A DNA stretch of 64,000 nt from Paracoccus sp. Z118. Its GTDB lineage: Bacteria; Pseudomonadota; Alphaproteobacteria; Rhodobacterales; Rhodobacteraceae. Where the stretch lies: contig NZ_JAHQZU010000001.1 in assembly GCF_019061185.1 (NCBI RefSeq), positions 124,001 through 188,000 of the forward strand. Reading direction: 5' to 3'. The notes under the pieces were generated by a model that saw only the letters and a program-made list of their open reading frames with translations, was not told the DNA's origin and searched no databases. Below are positions 44,629-54,456 of the stretch, in pieces. The first letter of the stretch is position 1. Every line of letters starts with the position of its first letter. The translations under genes and the position numbers were made by a program.

Positions 44629-46809
44629 TCAGGCGTGGTCCGGCATATCCCCCCGGATGGCTGCGGCGAACGCCGTCCGATAGAGCGCCGAGAGTTCGGC
44701 CAACGGCGCGGCATCGTCGCCGAGGCTGACGGTGTCGCCCTCGAACCGGCCGACATTGGCGAGCGGCACGCCCGCCTCCTGCGCCGCCGTCATCAGCGCC
44801 GCTGCATCCTCGGGGCTCGTGGCGATCAGGTAGCGGGCCTGATCCTCGCCGAACAACTGGCCGATATCGGCGCTGTCCAGCGTGACGCCGATCCGCGCGG
44901 CTTCGGCCAGTTCGAAGGCCGCCAGCGTAAGGCCGCCATCCGACAGGTCCGTGCAGGCGCGGATGCGGGCGCGGTTCGTCAGGATGAACCGGCCGTTGCG
45001 CTTCTCAAGCTCCAGATCGACCTCCGGCGCGTCGCCCGCCTCGATGCCGAAGGCCTCGTAGGCGAGGGCCGACTGGTCCAGATGGCCGCGCGTCTCACCG
45101 ATCAGCAGCGCGAGGTCGCCCGGGTGCGGCAGCCCGGCGATCAGGTCGCCCAGATTCTCCAGCAGCCCGACGCCGCCGATGGTCGGCGTGGGCAGGATCG
45201 GCTGGCCGTCGGTTTCGTTGTAGAGGCTGACGTTCCCTGACACGATGGGGAAGTCGAGCGCGCGGCAGGCCTCGCCGATACCTTTGATCGCGCCGACGAG
45301 CTGGCCCATGATCTCGGGCTTCTCGGGGTTGCCGAAGTTCAGGTTGTCGGTCGCCGCCAGGGGCGTTGCCCCGCAGGCGATCAGGTTGCGCCACGCCTCG
45401 GCCACCGCCTGCCGGCCGCCCTGCCGGGGGTTGGCGCGAACATAGCGCGGCGTCACGTCGCTGGTGAAGGCCAGCGCCTTGTTGGTGCCGTGGACGCGCA
45501 CGACCCCGGCGCCCAGACCGGGGCGGCGCACCGTGTCGGCGCCGACCTGCGTGTCGTATTGCTGCCAGACCCAGCCCTTGTGGGCGTGGTTGGGCGAGCC
45601 GATCAGCGCCCGCAGCGCCGCGATGGGGGCGATTTCCGGCAAGGCCGGGGCGGGCTCGGCGGCGGGCGTTTCCACCCAAGGGCGATCATATTCCGGCGCG
45701 CTGCCCGACAGCGCGGCGAGCGGCAGGTCGGCCTTCACCTCGTTGCCGTGCAGGATCAGGAAGCGGTCCTCAGCGATCGTCTCGCCGACGATGGCGAAGT
45801 CGAGATCCCATTTCTCGAAGATCTCGCGCGCCACCTGCTCCTTTTCCGGGCGCAGGACCATCAGCATCCGTTCCTGGCTTTCGGACAGCATCATCTCGTA
45901 GGCGGTCATGGCGGTTTCGCGCACCGGCACGCGGTCAAGCTCCAGCCGGATGCCGAGCCCGCCCTTGTCGCCCATTTCGACCGCCGAGCAGGTCAGCCCC
46001 GCCGCGCCCATGTCCTGGATCGAGATGACGGCGTCGGTTTCCATCAGTTCGAGGCAAGCTTCCAGCAGGCATTTCTCGGTGAAAGGATCGCCGACCTGCA
46101 CGGTGGGGCGCTTTTCCTCGATGGTGTCGTCGAACTCGGCCGATGCCATCGTCGCGCCGCCGACGCCGTCGCGGCCGGTCTTGGCGCCCAGATAGACGAC
46201 CGGCATGCCGACGCCGGACGCGGCGGAATAGAAGATGCGGTCGGCCCGCGCGAGGCCCGCGGCGAAGGCGTTGACGAGGCAGTTGCCGTCATAGGCGGCG
46301 TGGAAGCGGACCTCGCCGCCCACGTTCGGGACGCCGAAGGCGTTGCCGTAGCTGCCGATCCCCTCGACCACGCCCTTGACCAGATGGGCCGTGCGCGGAT
46401 GCTCGGGGCGCCCGAAGCTCAGCGCATCCATCGCGGCGATGGGCCGCGCGCCCATGGTGAACACGTCGCGCAGGATGCCGCCCACACCGGTTGCCGCGCC
46501 CTGATGCGGCTCGATGTAGCTGGGATGGTTGTGGCTTTCCATCTTGAAGACCACGGCCAGCCCGTCGCCGATATCCACGACGCCCGCGTTCTCGCCGGGG
46601 CCGCAGATCACCTGCGGGCCGGTCGTGTGCAGCGTGCGCAACCACTTCTTCGACGACTTGTAGGAGCAGTGCTCGTTCCACATGGCCGAGAAGATGCCGA
46701 GTTCGGTGAAGCTCGGCTCGCGTCCCAGCAGATCGAGGATGCGCTGGTATTCGTCGGGCTTCAGCCCGTGGGCCGCGATCAGGTCAGGGGTGATGACGGG
46801 GTCCTGCAT
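44629..46809 (-). CDS. purL: Phosphoribosylformylglycinamidine synthase subunit PurL
   Basis: The fourth step of purine synthesis, FGAR to FGAM. 726 residues from ATG 46809 (AGGAC five bases upstream), the small PurL form that needs PurS and Pur[48 protein letters not shown] and the second-half [15 protein letters not shown] are typical. purM and purN lie 10 kb away. purS and purQ are not in the window. Confidence 0.96.
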   Translation of the reverse strand: MQDPVITPDLIAAHGLKPDEYQRILDLLGREPSFTELGIFSAMWNEHCSYKSSKKWLRTLHTTGPQVICGPGENAGVVDIGDGLAVVFKMESHNHPSYIEPHQGAATGVGGILRDVFTMGARPIAAMDALSFGRPEHPRTAHLVKGVVEGIGSYGNAFGVPNVGGEVRFHAAYDGNCLVNAFAAGLARADRIFYSAASGVGMPVVYLGAKTGRDGVGGATMASAEFDDTIEEKRPTVQVGDPFTEKCLLEACLELMETDAVISIQDMGAAGLTCSAVEMGDKGGLGIRLELDRVPVRETAMTAYEMMLSESQERMLMVLRPEKEQVAREIFEKWDLDFAIVGETIAEDRFLILHGNEVKADLPLAALSGSAPEYDRPWVETPAAEPAPALPEIAPIAALRALIGSPNHAHKGWVWQQYDTQVGADTVRRPGLGAGVVRVHGTNKALAFTSDVTPRYVRANPRQGGRQAVAEAWRNLIACGATPLAATDNLNFGNPEKPEIMGQLVGAIKGIGEACRALDFPIVSGNVSLYNETDGQPILPTPTIGGVGLLENLGDLIAGLPHPGDLALLIGETRGHLDQSALAYEAFGIEAGDAPEVDLELEKRNGRFILTNRARIRACTDLSDGGLTLAAFELAEAARIGVTLDSADIGQLFGEDQARYLIATSPEDAAALMTAAQEAGVPLANVGRFEGDTVSLGDDAAPLAELSALYRTAFAAAIRGDMPDHA

Positions 46810-46911
46810 GGCGGTCCTTTCGAGGCTCTCGGGCGCGGGAGATGGTGGCCTTGTAGGTCGCCGCGCGCGCCCGTTCAACGGGGCGCGCCGGGGTTTCGGC
46901 GGCCGGGGGCC

Positions 46912-47661
46912 TCAGTCCAGCCGGATCGTCATGTCGAACGGCCGCGCGCTGCGCGGGGCGTCGGGCCGCCGCTGGATGCGCAACTCCTGCGGGCCGGGCG
47001 TCAGCGCCAGGGGTGCGTCCGGCGCGAGATCGGTCGAGACATCGGCATAGAGCAGCACCCGCAGGTCGGCGGGTCCCGAGGAACCGACCAGCGTGATGCG
47101 CGAAGTGTTTGCGGGAACCGAGAACCGGCAGATCGTGTCGCCCCGGACTTCGCCGCTCAGCCGGTTGTCGCCGGGGATCAGGATGTTGCCGGTCGGGCAG
47201 CCGGCAGGGACAGGCAGCGACCATGCGCCGACGGGAACCGTCGCTGCCGGGGCGGCGGGCGCCGCCTGCGCGGGGGGCGTGGCGCGCCGCGCAGGGCGGC
47301 GCTCGGTCGCCGGAGCGGGAAGGGTGGTCGTCGTGACCGGGGCGGGGACCAGCGGCGCGGCCGCCGCCGGTGGGTTCGCGGTGGGAGCGGGCAGCGCCTC
47401 TGCCGGCGCGGCCATGGCGGGTGCGGTGTCGCCAGGTGGGGACAGTGCAGGGGCGTTTTCCATCGCACGCCGCGGCCGCGTCGCGGGACGGGCGTGGGGC
47501 GCGGTCTCCTGCGGCACCGTCGCCTGCGCCATCCGCACCGGAGGACGGCCATCAAGCACCGCTGCGCAGCCGCCGGGCAGCGCCCCGCAGCCTTGGGCAA
47601 AGGCGAACCCGCCGGTGAGCGCCCAGCCAGCGATTGCGATCAGATGCAGATGTCCGGCCAT
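46912..47661 (-). CDS. Exported Pro/Ala-rich protein of unknown function
   Basis: 249 residues from ATG 47661, chosen for a signal peptide (MAGHLHLIAIAGWALTGGFAFAQ) and a GGGGGACG site. Residues ~50-150 are a Pro/Ala/Thr-rich, probably disordered spacer (PAPVTTTTLPAPATERRPARR). The C-terminal ~95 residues (PTGNILIPGDNRLSGEVRGDTICRFSVPANTSRITLVGSSGPADLRVLLY, ending in FDMTIRLD) look like a compact beta-sandwich resembling pre-peptidase C-terminal domains. Cysteines at ~26 and ~33 may pair. The function is unknown. Confidence 0.6.
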   Translation of the reverse strand: MAGHLHLIAIAGWALTGGFAFAQGCGALPGGCAAVLDGRPPVRMAQATVPQETAPHARPATRPRRAMENAPALSPPGDTAPAMAAPAEALPAPTANPPAAAAPLVPAPVTTTTLPAPATERRPARRATPPAQAAPAAPAATVPVGAWSLPVPAGCPTGNILIPGDNRLSGEVRGDTICRFSVPANTSRITLVGSSGPADLRVLLYADVSTDLAPDAPLALTPGPQELRIQRRPDAPRSARPFDMTIRLD

Positions 47662-47773
47662 GCCGCGTCCCCCTTGCCTGAGATGTCCGGGGCAGGTCGT
47701 GCCACAACTTGCCCGCGTTTTCAGCAACAGCGCGTTCACAACATCGAAAACCGCTGCATGCGTCCCATCACGC

Positions 47774-47802
47774 AAAAAAAAGCCGGGCGATGAAGCCCGG
47801 CT
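47774..47802 (-). terminator. Rho-independent terminator of the LysR gene
   Basis: On the minus strand AGCCGGGC (47802-47795) pairs with GCCCGGCT (47788-47781) around a 6-base loop and is followed by seven T. It lies about 160 bases after the LysR stop. Apart from it, the 300-base gap 47662-47961 shows no gene. Confidence 0.85.
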
Positions 47803-47961
47803 CAAGTCCAACAGGGAGGTGAAGGGAAGCGGCAAGCGCCGCCGTCACTTCGATGATCGAGATAGGCCGCCGGCTGCCGACAAGCAAGGCACGGGTGCCG
47901 CCGGTGAAGCATAACCGCATTGCGTGTGGCGAATGGCGGCGGAGTTCCGCCGTTCGCGGGG

Positions 47962-48861
47962 TCAGTCGTCCTCGGCCGGGCGGCGCATCTGCTGGATTTC
48001 CTCAAGCACGAAGTCGCGGAAGGCCGACACGCGGCGCGAGCCGCGCAGCTCCTCGGGGAAGGCGAGGAAGACCGGCACCTCGTTGCTCTCGATCTCCGGC
48101 AGGACGCGGACGAGATGGGGGAAATCGTGGGTCAGGTAGTCGGGCAGGACCCCGATTCCGACATGGTTGATGACGCCTTGCAGCACGCCGAAGTAGTTGT
48201 TCACCATCAGCGTCGAGGCGACGTTCTGCGCCAGCAGCATCTGCACCAGCGCCGCGCCGGAACTGACCTGCGGCGTGGTCGGGCTCTGGCAGATCAGCCG
48301 GTGGGGGGCGAGGTCGGTCAGTTCGGTCGGGCTGCCGGCCTGGTCCAGATAGGTCTGCGAGGCATAAAGCCGCATGCGGATGTTCAGCAGCCGCCGCCGG
48401 ATCAGGTCGGCCTGCGACGGCTCCTTCATGCGGATGGCGACGTCCGCCTCGCGCATGGGCAGGTCCAGCACCCGCTCTTCCAGCATGAGGTCGATCTTGA
48501 GGTCGGGATAGCGCGTGAACAGCTTGGCAAGGCGCGGCACCAGCCACATCGTGCCGAAACCGGTCGTCGTGGTGACGCGCAGTTCGCCGAAGACATGCTC
48601 CTCACTGTCGCGGATGCGGGCGGAGGTGGTGTCGAGCTTGCGCGCGATCGAGCGCGTCGCCTCGAACAGCATCTCGCCCGGTTCGGTCATGATCAGGCCG
48701 CGGGCATGGCGGTGGAACAGCGTGGTGCCGAGCGATTCCTCCAGCGCGCGGATCTGGCGGCTGACGGCGGATTGCGACAGGTGCAGCACGTCGCCGGCAT
48801 GGGTCAGGCTGCCCGCGTCCGCGACCGCGTGGAAGATGCGCAACTTGTCCCAATCCTTCAT
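47962..48861 (-). CDS. LysR-family transcriptional regulator
   Basis: 299 residues with an N-terminal winged HTH (LRIFHAVADAGSLTHAGDVLHLSQSAVSRQIRALEESLG, ~7-45) and a C-terminal periplasmic-binding-like effector domain (~90-290). It is divergent from the indolepyruvate ferredoxin oxidoreductase gene across a 141-base gap, the classical layout of a LysR activator and its target. The effector is unknown. It has its own strong terminator. Confidence 0.9.
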   Translation of the reverse strand: MKDWDKLRIFHAVADAGSLTHAGDVLHLSQSAVSRQIRALEESLGTTLFHRHARGLIMTEPGEMLFEATRSIARKLDTTSARIRDSEEHVFGELRVTTTTGFGTMWLVPRLAKLFTRYPDLKIDLMLEERVLDLPMREADVAIRMKEPSQADLIRRRLLNIRMRLYASQTYLDQAGSPTELTDLAPHRLICQSPTTPQVSSGAALVQMLLAQNVASTLMVNNYFGVLQGVINHVGIGVLPDYLTHDFPHLVRVLPEIESNEVPVFLAFPEELRGSRRVSAFRDFVLEEIQQMRRPAEDD

Positions 48862-48961
48862 CCGACCGTCCCTATAGGGTGAACCCTGCTATGCGTTTAG
48901 CGCAACACATACTGATCCGCCGGGGTTTTACAAAGGTCTTTATCGGTCAACGTTTCTGACC

Positions 48962-48967
48962 TATAAT
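48962..48967 (+). promoter_or_regulatory. Probable -10 element of the indolepyruvate ferredoxin oxidoreductase gene
   Basis: A consensus TATAAT lies 35 bases before the GTG start. No good -35 is found at 16-18 bases upstream (TTTATC at best), as expected for a promoter that needs an activator such as the divergent LysR protein. Confidence 0.5.
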
Positions 48968-49002
48968 GATCGTCAGCCGTCCAGCTTTGGGGAGGAAGCA
49001 AG

Positions 49003-52000
49003 GTGAGCGTTCAGGATATTTCCCTTACCGATCGATTCGACCTGAGCAAGCGCCACGTCCTGCTCAACGGCACGCAGGCGCTGGTGCGGCTGATGCTGAT
49101 GCAGGCCGCCCGCGACAGGGCGGCGGGGCTGGACACGGCGGGGCTGGTGACGGGGTATCGCGGCTCTCCGCTCGGCAATGTCGATCTTCAGATGATGAAG
49201 TCGCAAAAACTGCTGGAGCCCGCGAATATCCGGTTCCAGCCGGGGCTGAACGAGGATCTGGCCGCGACCGCGATCTGGGGCAGCCAGCAGGCCGAACTGC
49301 GCGGCGAGGGGAAATACGACGGCGTCTTCGCGCTGTGGTATGGCAAGGGGCCGGGGGTGGACCGCACCGGCGACGTGATGCGCCACGCCAACATGGCCGG
49401 GTCGTCGAAGCATGGCGGCGTCGTCATGGCGATGGGCGACGACCATACGGGCGAATCCTCGACCGTGCTGCACCAGTCCGACTGGGCGATGGTGGACGCC
49501 TATATCCCCGTGCTGTCGCCGGCCGGTGTGCAGGAGATCATGGATTTCGGCCTTTACGGCTTTGCGCTGAGCCGCTTTGCCGGGGTCTGGACGGGGCTCA
49601 AGACGATGAAGGACACGGTCGAGGCGACGAGCGTGGTCGATGGGGACCCGCTGCGCCTCAGCTTCGTGACCCCGGCCGATTTCGCGATGCCCGAGGGCGG
49701 GTTGAACATCCGCCTTGGCGACACGCCGGTCGCGCAGGAAGCGCGGATGATCGACTACAAGCGCTTCGCGGCCGAGGCCTTCGCCCGCGCGAACCGCATC
49801 GACCGCCGCGTCTGGGGCAAGCCGGGCGCGAAGATCGGCATCTGCGCGGCGGGCAAGAACTGGCTCGACGTGGTCCATGCCCTGTCGCTGCTGGGGCTGG
49901 ACGAGGCCGAGGCCGAGCGGCTGGGCATCACCACCTACAAGATCGGCCAGACCTGGCCGCTCGACGTGGAAAGCTTCCACGAATGGGCCGAGGGGCTCGA
50001 CCTGATCGTGGTGGTCGAGGAAAAGCGCAAGCTGATCGAGGTGCAGGTCAAGGAGGCGATCTTCGACGACCGCCGCGGCCGCCGCGTCTATGGCTGGCAC
50101 AAGGGCGACAGCTGGGAACATGGACGCCGGGTCGAGCTGTTCCCGACCCGCTATGCGCTGGACCCGGTGCTGATCGCGCAGCGTCTGGGCGACATCCTGA
50201 TCGAGGAAGGCCGCCGCACCGACCGGATCGAGGCGGCGATGGCGCGGATCGCCGAAACGCGCCGGGCCGACAACGCCTCGGAAATCGCGGTGCGGACGCC
50301 ATGGTTCTGCTCGGGCTGTCCGCATAACAGCTCGACCAAGGTGCCCGAGGGCAGTCGCGCCTATGCGGGGATCGGCTGTCACTACATGGTGCAGTGGATG
50401 GACCGCGAGACCTCGGGCTTCACCCAGATGGGCGGCGAGGGCGCGAACTGGATCGGCGAGGCGCCGTTTTCCAAACGGCCGCATGTATTCCAGAACCTTG
50501 GCGACGGCACCTACAACCACTCCGGCAGTCTTGCGATCCGCGCGGCCAAGGCGGCGGGCACCAACATCACCTACAAGATCCTGTTCAACGACGCGGTCGC
50601 CATGACCGGCGGTCAGCCGAACGAGGGCGGGCTGACGGCGCAGCAGATCGTGCGCGAGTTGCAGGCGCTGGAGGTGCCGGTCGTCGTCGTCCATGACGAG
50701 AAGGAAGCGGTGGACCGCAGCCTGTTTCCCGCCGGCCTGCGCTTTGCCGAACGCGAGGGCCTGATGGAGGTGCAGCGCGAACTGGCCGAGATGCCGGGCG
50801 TCACCGCCATCGTCTATATCCAGACCTGCGCCGCCGAAAAACGCCGCCGCCGCAAGAAGGGCTCGTTCCCCGACCCCTACCGGCGCGTGTTCATCAACAC
50901 GGATGTCTGCGAGGGCTGCGGCGACTGCTCGGTGCAGTCGAACTGCGTCTCGGTCGTGCCGGTGGATACCGAACTCGGCCGCAAGCGGGCCATCGACCAG
51001 TCGTCCTGCAACAAGGATTACAGCTGCCTCAAGGGTTTCTGCCCCAGCTTCGTCACCGTTGAGGGCGGCCGCCCCCGCCGTCCGAAGGCCGAGGCGTTCG
51101 AGCTTCCGCCGCTGCCCGCGCCGCAGCTGCCGGCGATTGACGGCACCCACAACATCGTCATCACCGGCGTCGGCGGCACCGGCGTCGTGACCATCGGCGC
51201 GGTGCTGGCGCAGGCGGCGCAGATCGACGGCAAGGGGGCCGGGATGATGGAGATGGCCGGCCTCGCCCAGAAGGGCGGCGCGGTCCATATCCACCTGCGC
51301 CTGGCCGAACGGCCCGAGGATATCAGCGCCATCCGCGTCGCGGTGGGCGAGGCGGACTGCCTGATCGGCGGCGATCTGGTGGTGAGCGCGGGCGCCCGGA
51401 CCCTCGGCCTGATGACCAAGGGCCGCACCGGCGCGGTGGTGAACGAGCACGAGATCATCACCGGCGAGTTCACCCGCAACCGCGATTTCCGCGTGCCCGC
51501 CGACCGGCTGAAGCTGTCGCTTCAGGCGCGGCTGGGGGATCGCGTGGCGTTCTTCGACGCCTCGAAGCTGGCCGAGCGGATGCTGGGCGATTCGATCTAT
51601 TCCAACATGCTGGTGATGGGCGCGGCATTCCAGCAGGGGCTGATCCCGCTGACCGAGGACGCGATCCTGAAGGCGATCGAGTTGAACGGCGCGAAGGTCG
51701 CGGAGAACCAGCGCGCCTTCCAGATCGGCCGCTGGGCGGTGCTGCACCCTGATGAGATCGCCGGGCCCGAGGCTCCGACGCAACTGCCGGTCGATCCCGT
51801 CGCCTACCGCGCCGCGCGATTGGTGGATTATCAGGGCGAGGCGTTGAAGCGCCGCTTCCTCGACCTCGTGGCGCTGGCCCCGGCCGAGCTGAAGGAAAGC
51901 GTCGCGAAGGGCTATTACAAGCTGCTGGCCTACAAGGACGAATACGAAGTCGCGCGGCTGCATCTCGACACCGCCGAGCGGGTCGCGGCGGCGTTCGAAG

Positions 52001-52407
52001 GTGATGTCCGGCTGACCTACAACCTTGCCCCGCCGATCCTGTCCGGCCGGGACAGCGACGGCCGGCCGAAGAAGCACGAGTTCGGGCCGTGGATGGGCCG
52101 GGCGTTCAAGGTTCTCGCCGGCATGAAGGGCCTGCGCGGCACGCCGCTGGACGTCTTCGGCTATACCGCCGAGCGCCGGCGCGAGCGGGCGATGATCGCG
52201 GAGTACGAAGCCGACATGCGCGAGGTGCTGCCCGAGGCAGGCCCCGCCACGATGGACCTGATCCGCGAACTGGCCGAACTGCCGCTGGAGGTGCGCGGCT
52301 ACGGCTTCATCAAGGACAAGGCCGCCGACGAAGCCGCGCCGCGCCGGACCGCGCTGCTGGCGGCGATCCGCGCCGGCGGCACCCCCGTCCGTCACGCGGC
52401 GGAGTGA
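49003..52407 (+). CDS. Indolepyruvate ferredoxin oxidoreductase, single-chain form
   Basis: Oxidatively decarboxylates aryl pyruvates (from Trp, Phe, Tyr) to aryl-CoA using TPP and ferredoxin. 1134 residues, a fused IorA-IorB. An N-terminal pyrimidine domain (TGYRGSPLGN) is followed by a TPP-binding domain (PWFCSGCPHNSSTKVPEG, GEGANWIGEAPF), an iron-sulfur region at ~636 (CEGCGDCSVQSNC and later CNKDYSCLKGFCP) and a gamma domain (GVGGTGVVTIGAVLAQAAQ). The GTG start has GGAGG eight bases upstream. The length fits the aerobic proteobacterial single-chain type. Regulation by the adjacent LysR protein is likely but inferred. Confidence 0.93.
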   Translation: MSVQDISLTDRFDLSKRHVLLNGTQALVRLMLMQAARDRAAGLDTAGLVTGYRGSPLGNVDLQMMKSQKLLEPANIRFQPGLNEDLAATAIWGSQQAELRGEGKYDGVFALWYGKGPGVDRTGDVMRHANMAGSSKHGGVVMAMGDDHTGESSTVLHQSDWAMVDAYIPVLSPAGVQEIMDFGLYGFALSRFAGVWTGLKTMKDTVEATSVVDGDPLRLSFVTPADFAMPEGGLNIRLGDTPVAQEARMIDYKRFAAEAFARANRIDRRVWGKPGAKIGICAAGKNWLDVVHALSLLGLDEAEAERLGITTYKIGQTWPLDVESFHEWAEGLDLIVVVEEKRKLIEVQVKEAIFDDRRGRRVYGWHKGDSWEHGRRVELFPTRYALDPVLIAQRLGDILIEEGRRTDRIEAAMARIAETRRADNASEIAVRTPWFCSGCPHNSSTKVPEGSRAYAGIGCHYMVQWMDRETSGFTQMGGEGANWIGEAPFSKRPHVFQNLGDGTYNHSGSLAIRAAKAAGTNITYKILFNDAVAMTGGQPNEGGLTAQQIVRELQALEVPVVVVHDEKEAVDRSLFPAGLRFAEREGLMEVQRELAEMPGVTAIVYIQTCAAEKRRRRKKGSFPDPYRRVFINTDVCEGCGDCSVQSNCVSVVPVDTELGRKRAIDQSSCNKDYSCLKGFCPSFVTVEGGRPRRPKAEAFELPPLPAPQLPAIDGTHNIVITGVGGTGVVTIGAVLAQAAQIDGKGAGMMEMAGLAQKGGAVHIHLRLAERPEDISAIRVAVGEADCLIGGDLVVSAGARTLGLMTKGRTGAVVNEHEIITGEFTRNRDFRVPADRLKLSLQARLGDRVAFFDASKLAERMLGDSIYSNMLVMGAAFQQGLIPLTEDAILKAIELNGAKVAENQRAFQIGRWAVLHPDEIAGPEAPTQLPVDPVAYRAARLVDYQGEALKRRFLDLVALAPAELKESVAKGYYKLLAYKDEYEVARLHLDTAERVAAAFEGDVRLTYNLAPPILSGRDSDGRPKKHEFGPWMGRAFKVLAGMKGLRGTPLDVFGYTAERRRERAMIAEYEADMREVLPEAGPATMDLIRELAELPLEVRGYGFIKDKAADEAAPRRTALLAAIRAGGTPVRHAAE

Positions 52408-52482
52408 CGCGGAGCCATTGTCGCCGTTGGTATTTCCCGCCGTCTTCGCCTAGATGATGTGGACAAGTTGAAAGGCGGCGCG

Positions 52483-53295
52483 ATGGCGGTAGGGGTGTTC
52501 GATTCGGGGCTGGGCGGTCTGACGGTGCATCAGGCCATCGCCGCCCGGATGCCGGACCTGCCGCTGGTCTATCTGGGCGACAACGCCCACGCGCCCTACG
52601 GTGTCCGCACCGCCGACGACATCTACCGCCTCACCTGCGCCGCCGTGGAACGGCTGTGGGACGAAGGCTGCGACCTCGTGATCCTTGCCTGCAACACCGC
52701 CAGCGCGGCGGCGCTGCGGCGGATGCAGGAAACGTGGCTGCCCGAGGGCAAGCGCGTTCTCGGCGTGTTCGTCCCGCTGATCGAGGCGCTGACCGAACGG
52801 CAATGGGGCGACAACAGCCCGCCGCGCGAGGTCGCGGTCAAGCACGTCGCCCTGTTCGCCACGCCCGCCACCGTCGCCAGCCGGGCCTTTCAGCGCGAGC
52901 TGGCGTTCCGCGCCATCGGCGTCGATGTCGAGGCGCAGCCCTGCGGCGGGGTGGTGGACGCCATCGAGGATGGCGACGAGATCCTGGCCGAGGCGCTGGT
53001 GAAATCCCATGTCGAGGCCCTCAAGCGCCGGATGCCGCTTCCGCAGGCCGCCATCCTCGGCTGCACCCATTATCCGCTGATGGCGCGGGCGTTCCAAGCG
53101 GCGCTCGGCCCCGAGGTCAGGGTCTTTTCGCAGGCCGATCTGGTCGCCGCCAGCCTGGAGGATTACCTGCAGCGCCGCCCCGGCTTCACTGGCGCCGGCA
53201 CCCGCTCCCGCTATCTGACGACTGGCGATCCGGGCCGCGTCGCGTCCAAGGCGACGCAGTTCCTGCGCCGGCCCATCGAGTTCGAACCAGCCTGA
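52483..53295 (+). CDS. murI: Glutamate racemase
   Basis: Makes D-glutamate for peptidoglycan. 270 residues from ATG 52483; an in-frame GTG at 52459 is less likely. [10 protein letters not shown] (Asp7), the first catalytic Cys70 in LACNTASA and the second Cys194 in LGCTHYPLM with its following His are all present. It heads the group murI-ccmE-endolysin-holin-ccmF-ccmH. Confidence 0.93.
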   Translation: MAVGVFDSGLGGLTVHQAIAARMPDLPLVYLGDNAHAPYGVRTADDIYRLTCAAVERLWDEGCDLVILACNTASAAALRRMQETWLPEGKRVLGVFVPLIEALTERQWGDNSPPREVAVKHVALFATPATVASRAFQRELAFRAIGVDVEAQPCGGVVDAIEDGDEILAEALVKSHVEALKRRMPLPQAAILGCTHYPLMARAFQAALGPEVRVFSQADLVAASLEDYLQRRPGFTGAGTRSRYLTTGDPGRVASKATQFLRRPIEFEPA

Positions 53296-53313
53296 GATGT
53301 CCGAGGTTTTACG

Positions 53314-53763
53314 ATGAAATCGCTCAAGAAAACACGCCGCATCCAGCTGATCGCCGCCGCTGCGGTGGCGATCACCCTGTCGGCGGGGCTGATCGGCTAC
53401 GGCTTCCGCGACGGGATCAACCTCTACCGCTCGCCCACCCAGGTGGTGGAGCAGGCGCCCGATCCGGCCGAGTATTTCCAGCTTGGCGGGCTGGTGAAGG
53501 AAGGCTCGATCGTGAACCGCGACGGGGTGGCCTTCGACTTCGTGGTGACCGACGGCGGCGAGGAGATCCCGGTCCGCTATGTCGGCGGCGAGCCGCGCCC
53601 GGACCTCTTCACCGAGAACTCCGGCACCATCGCCAAGGGGTATTACCGCGCGGGCGTGTTCGAGGCGGATTCGCTGCTGGCCAAGCATGACGAGAACTAC
53701 ATGCCCCGCGAGGTCATGGATTCGCTGAAGGAGCAGGGCGTCTATCAGGAGCCGACCTCCTGA
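53314..53763 (+). CDS. ccmE: Cytochrome c maturation heme chaperone CcmE
   Basis: Binds heme covalently in the periplasm and hands it to CcmF/CcmH. 149 residues, with an N-terminal basic stretch and one membrane anchor (IQLIAAAAVAITLSAGLIGYG). The heme-binding His125 and conserved Tyr are in LAKHDENYMP. It lies 18 bases after murI. ccmF follows only after the endolysin and holin genes. Confidence 0.96.
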   Translation: MKSLKKTRRIQLIAAAAVAITLSAGLIGYGFRDGINLYRSPTQVVEQAPDPAEYFQLGGLVKEGSIVNRDGVAFDFVVTDGGEEIPVRYVGGEPRPDLFTENSGTIAKGYYRAGVFEADSLLAKHDENYMPREVMDSLKEQGVYQEPTS

Positions 53764-53782
53764 CCGGCGCAACGCCCGTCTG

Positions 53783-53798
53783 GTTAACAGGCGGTTAA
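53783..53798 (+). promoter_or_regulatory. Full CtrA-type binding box upstream of the lysis cassette
   Basis: The plus strand reads GTTAA-CAGGCGG-TTAA, the exact reverse complement form of TTAA-N7-TTAAC. It ends 46 bases before the endolysin ATG at 53845, between ccmE and the endolysin gene. Orientation relative to the gene and distance are identical to the box at 17503-17518. Confidence 0.75.
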
Positions 53799-53844
53799 TC
53801 ACCTGCGACCACCCTTGCACCCGGTCGAATACCGGGGGGCAGGG

Positions 53845-54456
53845 ATGCAGACAGTAGATCAGATCGCGGCGGAAATCGTCGCGCGTGAAGGCGGCTTCGT
53901 CAACGACCCGGACGATCCGGGCGGGGCGACGAAATACGGCGTGACCATCGGGACGCTGCGGCGGCTCGGGGTGGACATGAACGGCGACGGCAAGACCGGA
54001 ACCGACGACCTGAAGCTGCTGACCCGCGCGCAGGCGGCCCGCATCTTCGTCGAGCATTACTTTCGCAAGCCGCACCTCGACCAGCTGCCCGAGAGCGTTC
54101 AGGCCAGCGTCTTCGACATGTATGTGAACTCGGGCGCCAATGCGGTGAAGATCCTGCAGCGGCTGGTCGCCCGCATGGGCCATGCCTGCGCCGATGACGG
54201 GATCGTGGGCCCGCAGACGATTTCCGCCGTGGCGGCTGCCGCGCAGGCGGCGCCGCATCACCTTGCGGACGCCTACGGGATCGCCCGGCGCAACTACTAC
54301 TATGCGCTGGCCGATGCGCGGCCCGCCAGCCGCAAATACGCGCGCACGCGGACGGGCGGCAAGGGCGGCTGGATCACGCGGGCCGAGGCGTTCATCGCGC
54401 GCAAGTATCACCTCAGCGCCGCCGAGCATCAGAAGAGGACCGCAGCATGGGCATGA
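53845..54456 (+). CDS. Holin-associated N-acetylmuramidase (GH108 endolysin)
   Basis: 203 residues from ATG 53845. The N-terminal glycosyl hydrolase 108 domain (IVAREGGFVNDPDDPGGATKYGVT carries the catalytic Glu; then VFDMYVNSGANAVKILQRLV) is followed by a PG_binding_3 domain (ADDGIVGPQTISAV, RRNYYYALADARP). It has no signal peptide, so it needs the holin encoded next, whose start lies inside its 3' end. In Rhodobacter capsulatus a GH108 endolysin and holin pair (rcc00555/rcc00556, from memory) releases gene transfer agent particles. This cassette is very probably the orthologue. A CtrA box lies 46 bases upstream. Confidence 0.88.
   Translation: MQTVDQIAAEIVAREGGFVNDPDDPGGATKYGVTIGTLRRLGVDMNGDGKTGTDDLKLLTRAQAARIFVEHYFRKPHLDQLPESVQASVFDMYVNSGANAVKILQRLVARMGHACADDGIVGPQTISAVAAAAQAAPHHLADAYGIARRNYYYALADARPASRKYARTRTGGKGGWITRAEAFIARKYHLSAAEHQKRTAAWA

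Noticed and set aside
48973..52395. 1140-codon open frame antisense to the indolepyruvate ferredoxin oxidoreductase gene
   Set aside because: GC-rich DNA leaves the antisense frame open. Its composition (His/Arg/Asp/Ala repeats) is a mirror of sense codons, it has no motif, and the sense strand encodes a clear enzyme.
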